From Vallitalea sp. (lineage in GTDB: Bacteria > Bacillota > Clostridia > Lachnospirales > Vallitaleaceae): DNA of 64,000 nt. A program made the position numbers and the translations under genes. The stretch covers positions 1 through 64,000 of the forward strand of contig NZ_JAOARO010000099.1 in the NCBI RefSeq assembly GCF_025211055.1, given 5' to 3'. Within the stretch, counting starts at the first letter, position 1. Each line of letters opens with the position of its first letter. Positions 53,268 to 62,928 of this stretch are shown one piece after another. The notes under the pieces are model-generated. The model did no database searches, was not told the origin of the DNA, and saw nothing but the letters and a program-made list of their open reading frames with translations.

Positions 53268-53624
53268 ATGTTGCGTAAGGAAGAAAAGAAGAAAGAATGC
53301 TGTAAGGACGATAAATTCATAACTAAGGTTCAATCAATAATGGCAGATGAAGAAACAATATTCTTGCTATCTGATTTTTTTAAGAATTTTGGTGATAGTA
53401 CCAGAGTAAAAATAATGGGAGCTTTATTTAATGGTGAAATGTGTGTAGGAACTATTGCAGATGTACTTAACATGACACAATCAGCAGTTTCACATCAATT
53501 ACGAGTGCTAAAAGCAAGTAGATTAGTTAAAGCAAGAAAAGAAGGAAAATTAGTCTATTATTCTCTTAATGATGACCATATTAAAATGATATACAAGATG
53601 GGGATTGAACACATATTAGAATAA
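53268..53624 (+). CDS. ArsR/SmtB-family zinc/cadmium-responsive repressor
   Basis: The 118-residue protein has the winged helix-turn-helix (VGTIADVLNMTQSAVSHQLR, then LVKARKEGKLVYYSL). The C-terminal helix carries Asp102, His104, His115 and Glu118, spaced D-x-H-x10-H-x2-E. This is exactly the alpha-5 zinc-sensing site of SmtB and CzrA. Cys11, Cys12 and Cys59 resemble part of the CadC alpha-3N site as well, so it may bind cadmium or lead too. It should repress itself and the P-type ATPase gene 90 bases downstream and release DNA when metal binds. Confidence 0.93.
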   Translation: MLRKEEKKKECCKDDKFITKVQSIMADEETIFLLSDFFKNFGDSTRVKIMGALFNGEMCVGTIADVLNMTQSAVSHQLRVLKASRLVKARKEGKLVYYSLNDDHIKMIYKMGIEHILE

Positions 53625-53714
53625 TTAATATTATTAGTAATCATTATGAAAATTATTTATAGTTGATAAGTAAATTAATGAAATAAAAGTTTTAGTTAGA
53701 AGGGTGGTATTAGT

Positions 53715-55730
53715 ATGGCAGAAAGAATAACTGACAACATTGGTAATTGTTGTTGTGGAAGTAAAAGTTGTTCAAGTAGTAATCATCATCATGATCACGA
53801 TCATGATAAACATCATCATGACCATGATCACAATCACAATCATGATGTGCATGGACATAACCATGAACATCATCATCATGATAAGTTCACAAAAAAAGAT
53901 GTTATAGAATTTATCATAGGTTTTGGATTGTTTGCATTAGCATTATTGCTTAATGTAAAAACAGAGGTAAAGATAGGATTATATGTAGTCGCATATATTG
54001 TAGTAGGAAGAGAAATTGTAATTAGTGCAATAAAGGGTCTATTTACTGGTAGATTATTAGATGAAAACTTCCTGATGACAATTGCTTCTATATCTGCATT
54101 TGCTATAGGAGAATATCCAGAAGCTACAGCAGTTATGCTGTTCTACAGAGTAGGTGAGTTATTTGAAGGATTAGCTGTTAACAGATCTAAGAATTCAATA
54201 GAAGAGTTACTAAATATTAAACCAGATGTAGCTAATCTAAAGGTTGGAGACAAATATAAGATTGTTGATCCTGAAAAGGTTAAGGTTGGAGACACTATAA
54301 TGGTGAAACCAGGAGAAAAGATTCCTCTTGATGGTTATGTAATAGAAGGAACTTCTTCTATTGATACATCAGTTATTACAGGAGAGTCATTACCTAGAGA
54401 GGCCCAAGAAGGTACAGAAGTTTATAGTGGTTCTATTAATAAATCTGGTGTTATTATAGTTAAAGTAACAAAAGAATTCAGTGAATCTACAGTTGCTAAG
54501 ATACTAAAACTTGTTAAAGATGCCAATTCACAAAAAGCTCATACTGAAAAATTTATTACCAAATTTGCTAGATATTACACACCTATTGTTGTTGGAATAG
54601 CAGTTCTATTAGCTTTTATTCCTGCACTCTTTTTTGGAGAAGATTTTGGTTCATGGATTTATAGAGCCGCAATATTTTTAGTAGTTTCTTGTCCTTGTGC
54701 CCTTGTGATATCTATACCATTAGGTTATTTTGGTGGAATAGGTGGTGCTTCTAGTAAAGGTATATTAGTAAAAGGTGGTAACTATCTTGAAGAACTTAGA
54801 AATATCAAAAGTATTATTTTTGATAAGACAGGAACACTTACAAAAGGTGTTTTCAAAGTAACACAAGTAATCAGTTCTAATCAAGGAATGAATAAAGAAA
54901 AAGTTGTTGAGATAGCAGCACATGTTGAACACTATTCCAATCATCCCATAGCAATATCTATTATTAATGAATACAATAAGAATATTGATGAAAAACGTGT
55001 AAAAGACATTACAGAAGTTGCAGGTAAAGGTGTAAAAGCTTTGTTTGATGGTAAAATGGTTGCAGTTGGTAATAGAAAGTTAATGGAAAAAGAAAATGTT
55101 CCTGTAGGAAATATAGATACAGTTATAGGAACAAAAGTATATGTATCTATGGATAATAAGCTTATGGGTATAATCGTTATAGCTGATGAATTGAAAAATG
55201 ATACAATTAATGCTATAAAAGAGCTTAAAAATCATGGAGTAGAAGACATTGTAATGTTAACAGGTGACCACAAAGATGTGGCAGAAGATATTGCAAATAG
55301 AGTTGGCATAACTAGATATTATAGTGATCTATTACCAGATCAAAAAGTTAATAAGCTTGAAGAAATAAAGAACTGTGTTGGTAAGAATAATACTGTAGTA
55401 TTTGTAGGTGATGGAATTAATGATGCTCCTGTTCTAGCAAGAGCTGATGTAGGAATTGCAATGGGCGGAGTTGGCTCTGATGCAGCAATAGAAGCAGCTG
55501 ATGTGGTTCTTATGTCAGATGAACTATCTAGTATCCCTACAGCTATGAGAGTATCAAAAAATACAAATAAAATTGTTTGGGAGAATATAATATTTTCTCT
55601 AGGCGTTAAAATAATTATAATGATATTGGCAACTCTTAATCTAGCTAATATGTGGATGGCAATATTTGCTGATGTAGGAGTTGCAGTAATTGCAATATTG
55701 AATTCTATAAGAGCTTTAAGAGTTAAATAA
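53715..55730 (+). CDS. cadA: Zinc/cadmium-exporting P1B-type ATPase with His-rich N-terminus
   Basis: The 671-residue pump has transmembrane CPC in VSCPCALVIS (about residues 326-330), the phosphorylation site DKTGTLTKG (Asp370), an HP motif (YSNHPIA), TGES and GDGINDAPVLA. CPC plus a terminal-helix Asp region (NMWMAIFADVGVAVIAILNS) points to the Zn/Cd/Pb group. The usual N-terminal heavy-metal-associated domain with CxxC is missing. In its place residues about 10-57 contain CCCGSKSC and long HHDHDHD-type runs, a likely zinc-binding tail. It is regulated with the ArsR-family gene upstream. Confidence 0.93.
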   Translation: MAERITDNIGNCCCGSKSCSSSNHHHDHDHDKHHHDHDHNHNHDVHGHNHEHHHHDKFTKKDVIEFIIGFGLFALALLLNVKTEVKIGLYVVAYIVVGREIVISAIKGLFTGRLLDENFLMTIASISAFAIGEYPEATAVMLFYRVGELFEGLAVNRSKNSIEELLNIKPDVANLKVGDKYKIVDPEKVKVGDTIMVKPGEKIPLDGYVIEGTSSIDTSVITGESLPREAQEGTEVYSGSINKSGVIIVKVTKEFSESTVAKILKLVKDANSQKAHTEKFITKFARYYTPIVVGIAVLLAFIPALFFGEDFGSWIYRAAIFLVVSCPCALVISIPLGYFGGIGGASSKGILVKGGNYLEELRNIKSIIFDKTGTLTKGVFKVTQVISSNQGMNKEKVVEIAAHVEHYSNHPIAISIINEYNKNIDEKRVKDITEVAGKGVKALFDGKMVAVGNRKLMEKENVPVGNIDTVIGTKVYVSMDNKLMGIIVIADELKNDTINAIKELKNHGVEDIVMLTGDHKDVAEDIANRVGITRYYSDLLPDQKVNKLEEIKNCVGKNNTVVFVGDGINDAPVLARADVGIAMGGVGSDAAIEAADVVLMSDELSSIPTAMRVSKNTNKIVWENIIFSLGVKIIIMILATLNLANMWMAIFADVGVAVIAILNSIRALRVK

Positions 55731-55741
55731 AGATTATAAGT

Positions 55742-56060
55742 TTATTTGATTCCTTTCCCTGAATCATTAACATCCATTAGTTCTTTGGGAAAGGGGTCAA
55801 AGAAACTTTGATTCATTAGATAGTCGATATGAAATCTTATCACATATCCTTTAATTACATTTAATGGTGCGCTGAAGGGTACTTTATGATTTTTATATTC
55901 TTCAATAAGGTTATATATGAAATTAAGTTCTTCTGAACTTATATTTTCTTTGAAATAATCAACGCATTTTAATAAAACTGTTATATTAGAAGAGATGTTT
56001 AAGTTTAATATAGTATAGATAATATTTTGTGTGAAGAGTATTAATTATATTCTAGTATTT
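55742..56060 (-). pseudogene. Decayed DUF1722 (YbgA) gene, C-terminal part
   Basis: On the minus strand a frame reads SSNITVLLKCVDYFKENISS, then EELNFIYNLIEEYKNHKVPF, LNVIKGYVIRFHIDYLMNQS and FFDPFPKEL, ending at TAA 55742-55744. This is the DUF1722 C-terminus, where N-x-x-V-L-x-H-x-x-GYFK, the P-L strand and YL-x-NQ-x-F-x-P-P-EL are conserved. Upstream, another frame gives IEKLKQKILEYN before a stop, so at least one frameshift or deletion has occurred. Everything further upstream is lost and replaced by the AraC gene. YbgA-like proteins have been linked to DUF523 and DNA photolyase, with no clear function. Confidence 0.7.
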
Positions 56061-56066
56061 TTTGTT

Positions 56067-57239
56067 TTAGTTTTTCAATGATTTACTATATACTATTGGG
56101 CTTATACCGTAGCGTTTTTTGAACTGTTTGGAAAAGTAATGTATGGAGTTAAAACCAAGAATCTCAGCAATCTGAGTCAAGCTAAGATCTGTGGACTTAA
56201 TATATACCTTACTTGTGTCCAAACGATAATTGTTAATGTAATCAATAATTGTTACACCCATAACATCCTTGAAAATACGAGATAAATAAGATGAACTAAT
56301 GGATACCTTATCAGCTAATTCATCCACAGTAATCTTTTGGCTGATATGAGAATAGATATACTCAAGGGACGTATTAACAAAAGCATTATTCGTATTGACC
56401 TGCATAGAAGTATGAAGCTGCTTTATTGAATTTGTTTTGGAGATAATACGTATCAGCTTAACTATAAATTCTTTTAGATAACATATAATCAGATCTGGAC
56501 TATACACACCATTATAATTCTTTTCGTCTAATATTTTTTCTAATATTGATTTTAACTCATGGTCACAAATGAAAATCTTATCTTTTAGAATGTCCTCTTC
56601 TTCAAAATCCATCTTGAAACTAATAGTAAGAAAGGAAACAGGCACAGAACTATTGTTTTTTTGGGTATGATATTGATTTGGTGCATAGAAAATAAAATCA
56701 CCTTGTTTCAAAATGAATTCCTTTCCATCAATTAATGTGGATAATTCACCTTGATCCACATAGGTAATTTCCCAAAAATCATGTTTTTCACCTTTGTATG
56801 AAAAAAATTTATCAAATTCTTGATAATATAAGGTATATATTTTAGCAATATTAAGTTTGCTTTTTATACCACGAGAAAAATCAATGCGGGTGTTGCTTCT
56901 TTGTATAGAAGTTGTTTTATTGTTGAACTTAATCTTAATGGTACAGGAGTTATCAAGAGGAACCACTTTATAAAAAACGTTAGGGTTCAATATAACACAT
57001 TTGTCCAGAAAAAAAGACCTTGAGTCATTACCAGGGGTATAGGTGTATAAAACAGCAGTTCCTTCCTCAATATTGATAATTGTCTTATTAATAGTATCAA
57101 TAAAGTAGGAATTAAGATCAAAAGCGGTAATTATCTTTGTTGTTTCATTATTTACATCATCCAATTGTATATCATTATATGGAATGGAACTTATAGTACC
57201 ATAATTCGTAAATGATAATTTTGTAATATTTTTAATCAA
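56067..57239 (-). CDS. AraC-family regulator with cupin-type sensor domain
   Basis: The start is TTG at 57239, 6 bases after GGAGGT. The 390-residue protein has an extra N-terminal region (about 1-130), a cupin (about 140-230: YQEFDKFFSYKGEKHDFWEI, ILKQGDFIFYAPNQYHTQKN) and a C-terminal AraC DNA-binding domain (about 290-390) with VDELADKVSISSSYLSRIFK, then LTQIAEILGFNSIHYFSKQF and KRYGISPIVY. It is divergent from the sugar-kinase operon and there are two 12-base direct repeats 21 bases apart in the gap. It probably controls that operon in response to a sugar. Confidence 0.92.
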   Translation of the reverse strand: MIKNITKLSFTNYGTISSIPYNDIQLDDVNNETTKIITAFDLNSYFIDTINKTIINIEEGTAVLYTYTPGNDSRSFFLDKCVILNPNVFYKVVPLDNSCTIKIKFNNKTTSIQRSNTRIDFSRGIKSKLNIAKIYTLYYQEFDKFFSYKGEKHDFWEITYVDQGELSTLIDGKEFILKQGDFIFYAPNQYHTQKNNSSVPVSFLTISFKMDFEEEDILKDKIFICDHELKSILEKILDEKNYNGVYSPDLIICYLKEFIVKLIRIISKTNSIKQLHTSMQVNTNNAFVNTSLEYIYSHISQKITVDELADKVSISSSYLSRIFKDVMGVTIIDYINNYRLDTSKVYIKSTDLSLTQIAEILGFNSIHYFSKQFKKRYGISPIVYSKSLKN

Positions 57240-57343
57240 GGATAGACCTCCAATATAAAAAAATTAAATAGGCATAATTTTACAAGCTATTACTGGGAGT
57301 GATTAAATAGCCGTCTAAAGACTATTATAACCTATAGTACAGA

Positions 57344-57376
57344 ATTATACAAATATAATTCAGGATTATACAAATA
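57344..57376. promoter_or_regulatory. Direct-repeat operator for the AraC regulator
   Basis: ATTATACAAATA occurs at 57344-57355 and again at 57365-57376, identical and offset by 21 bases, two helical turns. This is the usual form of an AraC-family binding site. It lies in the 213-base gap between the divergent AraC and kinase genes. Confidence 0.65.
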
Positions 57377-57452
57377 CATTTATTTTAATGTGGATTACAA
57401 TACAAGTATAAATAGTTTAAAATTTGCAAATCAATAAAAAGGAGAGTATGTA

Positions 57453-58535
57453 ATGAAAATATCCGTATCAACACCTAGTCGCATATGTTTATTCGGAGAA
57501 CACCAAGACTATCTTAACTTAGAGGTAATAGCATCTGCTATTAATCTAAGATTTAGGGCTGATGGAACAAAAAGAGATGATCGTATTATTCATGTTCGCC
57601 TAAGAGGGGAAGGAATCAGTACAGAAGAAGTAATTAATCTAGATAAAGAAATTGTTTACGAAAATAACAGGGACTACATAAAGAGTGCTATCAATGTACT
57701 TAGAAGAAATGGTTATGATATTGAATCAGGATTTGATATTTATATGGATTCTGACATTCCAATCGGAAAAGGAATGTGTTCATCTACAACAATGGTAGTA
57801 GTATTTATCAAGGTTTTACTAGAGCTAATTAATCATGAAGATAAGGATAATGAAGAAAAAATAGCTCTATTAGGATTTGAAGCGGAAGTTACAGAATTCA
57901 ATGAGCCAGGTGGTCTTATGGACCATTATTCATCAGCTTATGGAGGTCTTTTACACTTAACTTTTGATAGAGATAAAACAGTAGTTGAACCTCTTAATAC
58001 AGAAATTCCTGGTTGCTTTATACTGTTTGATTCTCTAGAAGATAAGCAGACTACTAAGGTATTGGCTAGTGCGAAATATCCTGTTCTTGAAGCACTTGAT
58101 GAACTAAAACAATATGGTATAGACAGTATTAGAGATTTTGTTGATGATGAAAATAATCTTGTTTATCTAGAAAAATTACCAGAAGCAAAATTAGTTAAAG
58201 TTAAGGCAAATATTGATAATTATAGAACTTTGAAAGAAGCTCAGGAGATGTTTGAAACAGGAGTTGATTCAGTAAAACTAGGTGAACTTCTTAAGAGACA
58301 TCATGGTAATCTTAGGGATGGACTTGAAATATCAACACCTAAGATTGAAGAAATTCTTGAAACAGCTTATGAAAATGGAGCTCTTGGAGGTAAAATCAAT
58401 GGTTCTGGCGGAGGCGGCTGTTGCTATGTATACGCTTATGAAAAAGATGCACAGAAAATATTGGATGAAGTATGTGCCAGAGGATATTGGGGCGTAATCC
58501 TCAAGCAGGATTCAGGTGTAAGAGTAGATAGTTAA
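57453..58535 (+). CDS. GHMP-family sugar kinase (galactokinase-like)
   Basis: The 360-residue kinase opens with STPSRICLFGEHQDYLNLEV, where GEH-x-DY is the galactokinase signature. The ATP loop is IPIGKGMCSSTTMVVVF (about 106-122), and the C-terminal glycine motif is NGSGGGGCCYVYAYE. It phosphorylates the anomeric carbon of a sugar such as galactose or N-acetylgalactosamine. The ATP loop has MCSST where galactokinases have GLSSSA, so the substrate may differ. It is the first gene of a kinase, nucleotidyltransferase, mutase, epimerase operon. AAAGGAGAG precedes the ATG. Confidence 0.9.
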   Translation: MKISVSTPSRICLFGEHQDYLNLEVIASAINLRFRADGTKRDDRIIHVRLRGEGISTEEVINLDKEIVYENNRDYIKSAINVLRRNGYDIESGFDIYMDSDIPIGKGMCSSTTMVVVFIKVLLELINHEDKDNEEKIALLGFEAEVTEFNEPGGLMDHYSSAYGGLLHLTFDRDKTVVEPLNTEIPGCFILFDSLEDKQTTKVLASAKYPVLEALDELKQYGIDSIRDFVDDENNLVYLEKLPEAKLVKVKANIDNYRTLKEAQEMFETGVDSVKLGELLKRHHGNLRDGLEISTPKIEEILETAYENGALGGKINGSGGGGCCYVYAYEKDAQKILDEVCARGYWGVILKQDSGVRVDS

Positions 58536-58573
58536 TTAAAAAATGACATAATACAAACGAAAGGATGATTAAT

Positions 58574-59311
58574 ATGAAAGCAATCGTACTAGGAGCAGGA
58601 AAAGGTACAAGGTTACAATCAGAAAAATATAACATGCCAAAAGTTCTCAGGAAAGCTCACGGAAAGCCATTGATTGAGTATGTTATAGATGCTTTATCTT
58701 TTATTGAGCAAGAAGATACAACAATAGTTGTAGGTTATAAAAAAGAAATGGTTTATGAAGAGATTAAAGGGAATTATAAATTTGTAAGTCAAGATGAACA
58801 ACTTGGAACAGGCCACGCTGTTTTAGTTACAGAAGATACTTTCAAAGATTATGATGGACCTATTTTAGTTGCATATGGTGATATGCCATTATACAAGAAA
58901 AGCACTTATAAAAAAATGTTTGAGATACATGAAAAAGAAAATGCAACTTGTACTGTTTTGACAGCTGTTATTGATGATCCACCAGCATATGGAAGAATTG
59001 TTAGAGATGAAAATGGTCAGATGGAAGGCGTTGTTGAAGCAAAAGATTGTACTAAGGAACAGTTAGCTATAAAAGAACTAAATGTTGGGGTATATATTTT
59101 TGATAGCAAGTTTTTATTTGAAAATCTGAAACTATTGAAAAATGATAATATCCAAAACGAGTATTACCTAACTGATATTCCTAAGATGGTTATGGAAAAA
59201 GGTGAGAAATTAGTAACTCATACTATTTATAATACTAATGAAGTTTATGGAGTGAACACAGTAGAAGAGTTAGAATTCTGTGAGAAAGTTTTACAAGAAG
59301 AAGCTAATTAA
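58574..59311 (+). CDS. Sugar-1-phosphate nucleotidyltransferase (GlmU N-domain-like)
   Basis: ATG 58574 is 8 bases after AAAGG; ATG 58565 is too close. The 245-residue protein begins KAIVLGAGKGTRLQSEKYNM then PKVL, the nucleotidyl-binding loop of GlmU-type uridylyltransferases. QLGTGHAVLV, VAYGDMPLY, and LNVGVYIFDSKFLFENL with NEYYLTD also match. It lacks the left-handed beta-helix acetyltransferase domain of GlmU, so it is a stand-alone pyrophosphorylase. In this operon it would turn the kinase product and UTP into a UDP-sugar. Confidence 0.92.
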   Translation: MKAIVLGAGKGTRLQSEKYNMPKVLRKAHGKPLIEYVIDALSFIEQEDTTIVVGYKKEMVYEEIKGNYKFVSQDEQLGTGHAVLVTEDTFKDYDGPILVAYGDMPLYKKSTYKKMFEIHEKENATCTVLTAVIDDPPAYGRIVRDENGQMEGVVEAKDCTKEQLAIKELNVGVYIFDSKFLFENLKLLKNDNIQNEYYLTDIPKMVMEKGEKLVTHTIYNTNEVYGVNTVEELEFCEKVLQEEAN

Positions 59312-59370
59312 TATACAATTTGGTACTGACGTTTAATGGTGACTAATTGACAAGGGAAGGAATGAGCTAT

Positions 59371-60777
59371 ATGATTGAATTTGGTACAGGTGGTTGGAGA
59401 GCTATAATCGGTGAAGATTTCATCAAGAGTAATTTACAACTTTTATCACAAGGTTTAGCTAATAGAATGATACAAGAAAATGCTAATGAATTTGTTATTG
59501 GTTATGATAGAAGATTCTTATCAGAGAAGAGTGCACAGTGGATGGCGGAAGTTATGGCAGGAAACAAAATAAAAGTGTATTTCATTAATAAGATTGCTCC
59601 TACACCAATGATTATGTTCAGTGTTAAAGAGATGAATCTACAATATGGAGCTGCTATCACAGCCAGTCATAACCCTGCTGATTATAATGGAATCAAAATA
59701 TTCACTGAAGGTGGTCGTGATGCTTCAGCTGAAGTAACTAATGAAATTGAAGCTGAAATTAGCAAAATCGAAGAAAAAGATATAAAAGTAATGAATTTTG
59801 ATAAAGCTGTTAACGAAGAGAAAGTTGTGATATATAATCCTTTTAATGATTATATTGATACAATAATTAACATGATTGATTTAAAAGCAATAAAAGATAA
59901 GCAGTTGAAAATATTACTTGACCCAATGTACGGTGTATCCAAGACATCTCTACAAACAATACTTATGACTGCTAGATGTGAAGTTGAATTGATTCATGAT
60001 AGACATGATACACTCTTTGGTGGTAGATTACCATCTCCTAGTGCAGAAACCTTAGGCAGACTTAAAAATGATGTAGTTGAAAAAGGTTTTGATCTAGGAA
60101 TCGGTACAGATGGTGATGCTGACCGTTTAGGAATTATTGATGAAAAAGGTAATTTCATTCATCCTAATGAAATTATGGCACTTCTTTACTACTACTTATT
60201 AAAGTATAAGAAATGGACTGGTCCAGTTGTAAGGAACTTAGCTACTACACATTTACTTGATAAGATTGCAGAAGGTTTTGGCGAAGAATGCTACGAAGTT
60301 CCAGTTGGTTTCAAGCATATTAGTTCTAAGATGGAAGAAACTAATGCACTTATTGGTGGAGAGAGTAGCGGTGGATTAACTATCAGAGGTCATATTAAAG
60401 GAAAAGATGGTGTTTTTGCAGCTTCTCTACTAGTGGAAATGATAAGTGTTACTAATAAGCATCTTTCAAAACTTCTTGAAGAGATTCATGAGCAATTTGG
60501 AAAATTTGAGATGGCTGAGCATGGATTTGGATTTGATGTTGAAGAGAAAGAAAGATTATTGAAGATACTATATACAGATAAAAAGATTCCAGAATTCAGC
60601 TTTGAAGTTGAAAGAGTAAGTTACATGGATGGAGTAAAAGTATTCTTCAAAAATGGTGGTTGGATTATTGCTAGATTCTCAGGAACAGAGCCACTACTTC
60701 GTGTGTTTGCTGAAATGGATTGTATAGATAAAGCAGAAATCGTGTGTAAGGAAATGAAAGAGTTATTGGGAATATAG
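59371..60777 (+). CDS. Phosphohexomutase (phosphoglucomutase/phosphomannomutase family)
   Basis: ATG 59371 gives MIEFGTGGWRAIIGEDF, the usual N-terminus of the family; TTG 59347 and ATG 59362 are less likely. The 468-residue enzyme has the phosphoserine loop TASHNPADYNG, metal-binding DGDADR, the sugar loop GESSGGLTIRG and the phosphate loop RFSGTEPLLRVF. It interconverts hexose-1-phosphate and hexose-6-phosphate, here probably glucose or N-acetylglucosamine phosphates, sending the product to glycolysis. Confidence 0.95.
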   Translation: MIEFGTGGWRAIIGEDFIKSNLQLLSQGLANRMIQENANEFVIGYDRRFLSEKSAQWMAEVMAGNKIKVYFINKIAPTPMIMFSVKEMNLQYGAAITASHNPADYNGIKIFTEGGRDASAEVTNEIEAEISKIEEKDIKVMNFDKAVNEEKVVIYNPFNDYIDTIINMIDLKAIKDKQLKILLDPMYGVSKTSLQTILMTARCEVELIHDRHDTLFGGRLPSPSAETLGRLKNDVVEKGFDLGIGTDGDADRLGIIDEKGNFIHPNEIMALLYYYLLKYKKWTGPVVRNLATTHLLDKIAEGFGEECYEVPVGFKHISSKMEETNALIGGESSGGLTIRGHIKGKDGVFAASLLVEMISVTNKHLSKLLEEIHEQFGKFEMAEHGFGFDVEEKERLLKILYTDKKIPEFSFEVERVSYMDGVKVFFKNGGWIIARFSGTEPLLRVFAEMDCIDKAEIVCKEMKELLGI

Positions 60778-60825
60778 ATTATATATTATCATAGGAACTT
60801 TGTTTCTAGAATGGAGGAAAATTAG

Positions 60826-61842
60826 ATGAATATCTTAGTTACTGGTGGAGCTGGATATATAGGTAGTCATACAGTGGTTCAGTTGTTAGAAGAGGGATAT
60901 GGAGTAATAATTGTTGATAATTTTTCTAATAGTAAGCCTGAGTCACTCAAAAGAGTGAAAGAGATTACAGGAAAAGATTTTAAATTCTATGAAGTGGATT
61001 TATTAGATAGAGAAGCCCTCGAAAAAGTTTTTTTGGATAATGAGATTGATGCAGTAATTCATTTTGCTGGTCTTAAGGCAGTTGGAGAATCTGTTTCAAT
61101 TCCAATGAAGTATTATCATAATAATATAACTGGTACGCTTGTGTTATGTGAACTAATGAAGAAACATAATGTGAAGAACATGGTATTTAGTTCTTCGGCT
61201 ACTGTATACGGTATGAATAATGTATCTCCTTTAACAGAGGATTTACCTCTTAGTACTACGAATCCTTATGGAAGTACTAAACTTATGATTGAGCAGATTC
61301 TAAGAGATATCTATGTATCTGATAATACATGGAGTATTGCTTTACTTAGATATTTCAATCCTATTGGAGCAGATATAAGTGGTAGAATCGGAGAAGATCC
61401 TAATGGTATTCCTAATAATCTTATGCCATATATCACTCAGGTTGCAATAGGCAAGCGTGAGGAGTTAAGTGTATTCGGTAATGATTATGATACACATGAT
61501 GGTACTGGTGTGAGAGACTATATTCATGTAGTTGATTTGGCAAGTGGACATCTAAAAGCTCTTAATAAGGTTATGGGTATGAAAGGTATAGAAGCCTATA
61601 ATCTAGGTACGGGTACAGGATATAGCGTTCTTGATGTTATTAACAATTTTGAAAAGGCAACTGATGTGAAGGTTCCATATAAGATTATTGAGAGAAGACC
61701 TGGGGATATAGGCACATGTTATGCAGACGCTTCAAAGGCCTATGAAGAGTTAGGGTGGAAAGCAGAAAAGAATCTTGAGGATATGTGCAGGGATTCTTGG
61801 CGTTGGCAGAGTAATAATCCTAATGGGTATGAAAATAAGTAG
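60826..61842 (+). CDS. galE: UDP-glucose 4-epimerase
   Basis: The 338-residue short-chain dehydrogenase has the NAD loop [12 protein letters not shown], the catalytic Ser-Tyr-Lys (SSSATVYG and [13 protein letters not shown]), RYFNPIGAD, and [17 protein letters not shown]. It interconverts UDP-glucose and UDP-galactose, and often the N-acetyl forms when the binding pocket is wide. GGAGGAAAATT precedes the ATG. It closes the operon and is followed by a terminator. There is no galT; the nucleotidyltransferase takes its place. Confidence 0.97.
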   Translation: MNILVTGGAGYIGSHTVVQLLEEGYGVIIVDNFSNSKPESLKRVKEITGKDFKFYEVDLLDREALEKVFLDNEIDAVIHFAGLKAVGESVSIPMKYYHNNITGTLVLCELMKKHNVKNMVFSSSATVYGMNNVSPLTEDLPLSTTNPYGSTKLMIEQILRDIYVSDNTWSIALLRYFNPIGADISGRIGEDPNGIPNNLMPYITQVAIGKREELSVFGNDYDTHDGTGVRDYIHVVDLASGHLKALNKVMGMKGIEAYNLGTGTGYSVLDVINNFEKATDVKVPYKIIERRPGDIGTCYADASKAYEELGWKAEKNLEDMCRDSWRWQSNNPNGYENK

Positions 61843-61892
61843 ATAAGTATTATACATTTGCAGTTATTTATAGATAGTACATTCAGATATAA

Positions 61893-61939
61893 AATCGTAA
61901 TATTTTGCATAGTTATATGCAAGATATTATGATTTTTTT
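61893..61939 (+). terminator. Terminator of the sugar-nucleotide operon
   Basis: AATCGTAATATTTTGCAT pairs, with small bulges, with ATGCAAGATATTATGATT, followed by seven T. It lies 50 bases after galE. Confidence 0.8.
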
Positions 61940-62115
61940 ATATTAATTATTATTATATCTATGGTACTAGGTTATAAGTAGGACGATCGATTAAGCTTAT
62001 ATATCTTACAAATTGCTTAGCATAAAATGACTAAATGTGCTATAATTATAGGTTATTAAATAGCTTATATTAAGTCATCAGAAATAATACGTGAATTATT
62101 TAGAAGGAGATTGTC

Positions 62116-62928
62116 ATGAAAAGAATTTATCAAGATTATCATATGCACAGTAGCATTTCTCCTGATTCTAATGTACCTATAGAGGAGATGTGTCAGGCAG
62201 CACTTGACAAAGGATTCAGAGAAATAGCTATCACAGACCACTTTGAATTTTATTCTAAAGGAGTAATTGAATATAGATTCAATGAAGCCTATTTAGAGGA
62301 ATATTCTAAAACCATAAAGGCTTGTATAGAAAAATTTGATGGTAGATTAATAATTAAAAAGGGGATTGAGTTAGGGCAGCAGCATTTACAGTTAGAAATG
62401 TCTAATAGAATATTGCAATCATATAAATTCGATTTTGTACTTGGTTCAGTACATAAAATTAATAAACTGGACCTTAGCCAGATTAAGTATAATTATAGTA
62501 TTATAGATATATATTGCAAAAGATACCTGGAGCAAGTATATGAGCTTGTAGACAAAGGAGATTTTGACTCTCTCGCTCACTTGGATTTAATTAAGAGATA
62601 TGCATCGCAACTTAATGTAGAAGTTAATTTAATAGATTATAGAATTGAGTTAGCACAGATATTTGAGCGATTAATTGAAAGAAATAAAGGGCTTGAAATC
62701 AATACTTCAAGTTTGCGCCAAGGATTAGATGAGCCTTTTCCAACAGTACCAATACTTAAGATGTATAAGTCTATGGGTGGAGAAATAATAACCATAGGTT
62801 CAGATGCTCATAATCCATTTGATATCGGTAGAGATTTTGATAGAGTTATTAGTATTCTTGAAGAAATTGGGTTTAGGAATATATATACTTTTGACAACAG
62901 AAAAAGCCAAAGAATTGAGTTGTTTTAG
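62116..62928 (+). CDS. PHP-domain phosphatase (histidinol-phosphatase HisJ type)
   Basis: The 270-residue protein has the PHP metal ligands DYHMHSSISPDS near the N-terminus, AITDHFEF, FVLGSVHKIN, DSLAHLDLIKRY and ITIGSDAHNPFDIG. This is the HisJ/HisK arrangement that hydrolyses histidinol phosphate in Bacillota. No other his gene is near, so it may be either HisJ or a PHP phosphatase for another substrate. GAAGGAGA precedes the ATG. Confidence 0.85.
   Translation: MKRIYQDYHMHSSISPDSNVPIEEMCQAALDKGFREIAITDHFEFYSKGVIEYRFNEAYLEEYSKTIKACIEKFDGRLIIKKGIELGQQHLQLEMSNRILQSYKFDFVLGSVHKINKLDLSQIKYNYSIIDIYCKRYLEQVYELVDKGDFDSLAHLDLIKRYASQLNVEVNLIDYRIELAQIFERLIERNKGLEINTSSLRQGLDEPFPTVPILKMYKSMGGEIITIGSDAHNPFDIGRDFDRVISILEEIGFRNIYTFDNRKSQRIELF

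Noticed and set aside
53760..53890. CAT/GAT-rich tract as a DNA repeat or CRISPR-like array
   Set aside because: It is the coding sequence of the His/Asp-rich tail of the P-type ATPase, without spaced identical repeats.
58282..58497. 71-residue forward ORF inside the sugar kinase gene
   Set aside because: It overlaps the conserved C-terminal glycine motif of the kinase in another frame.
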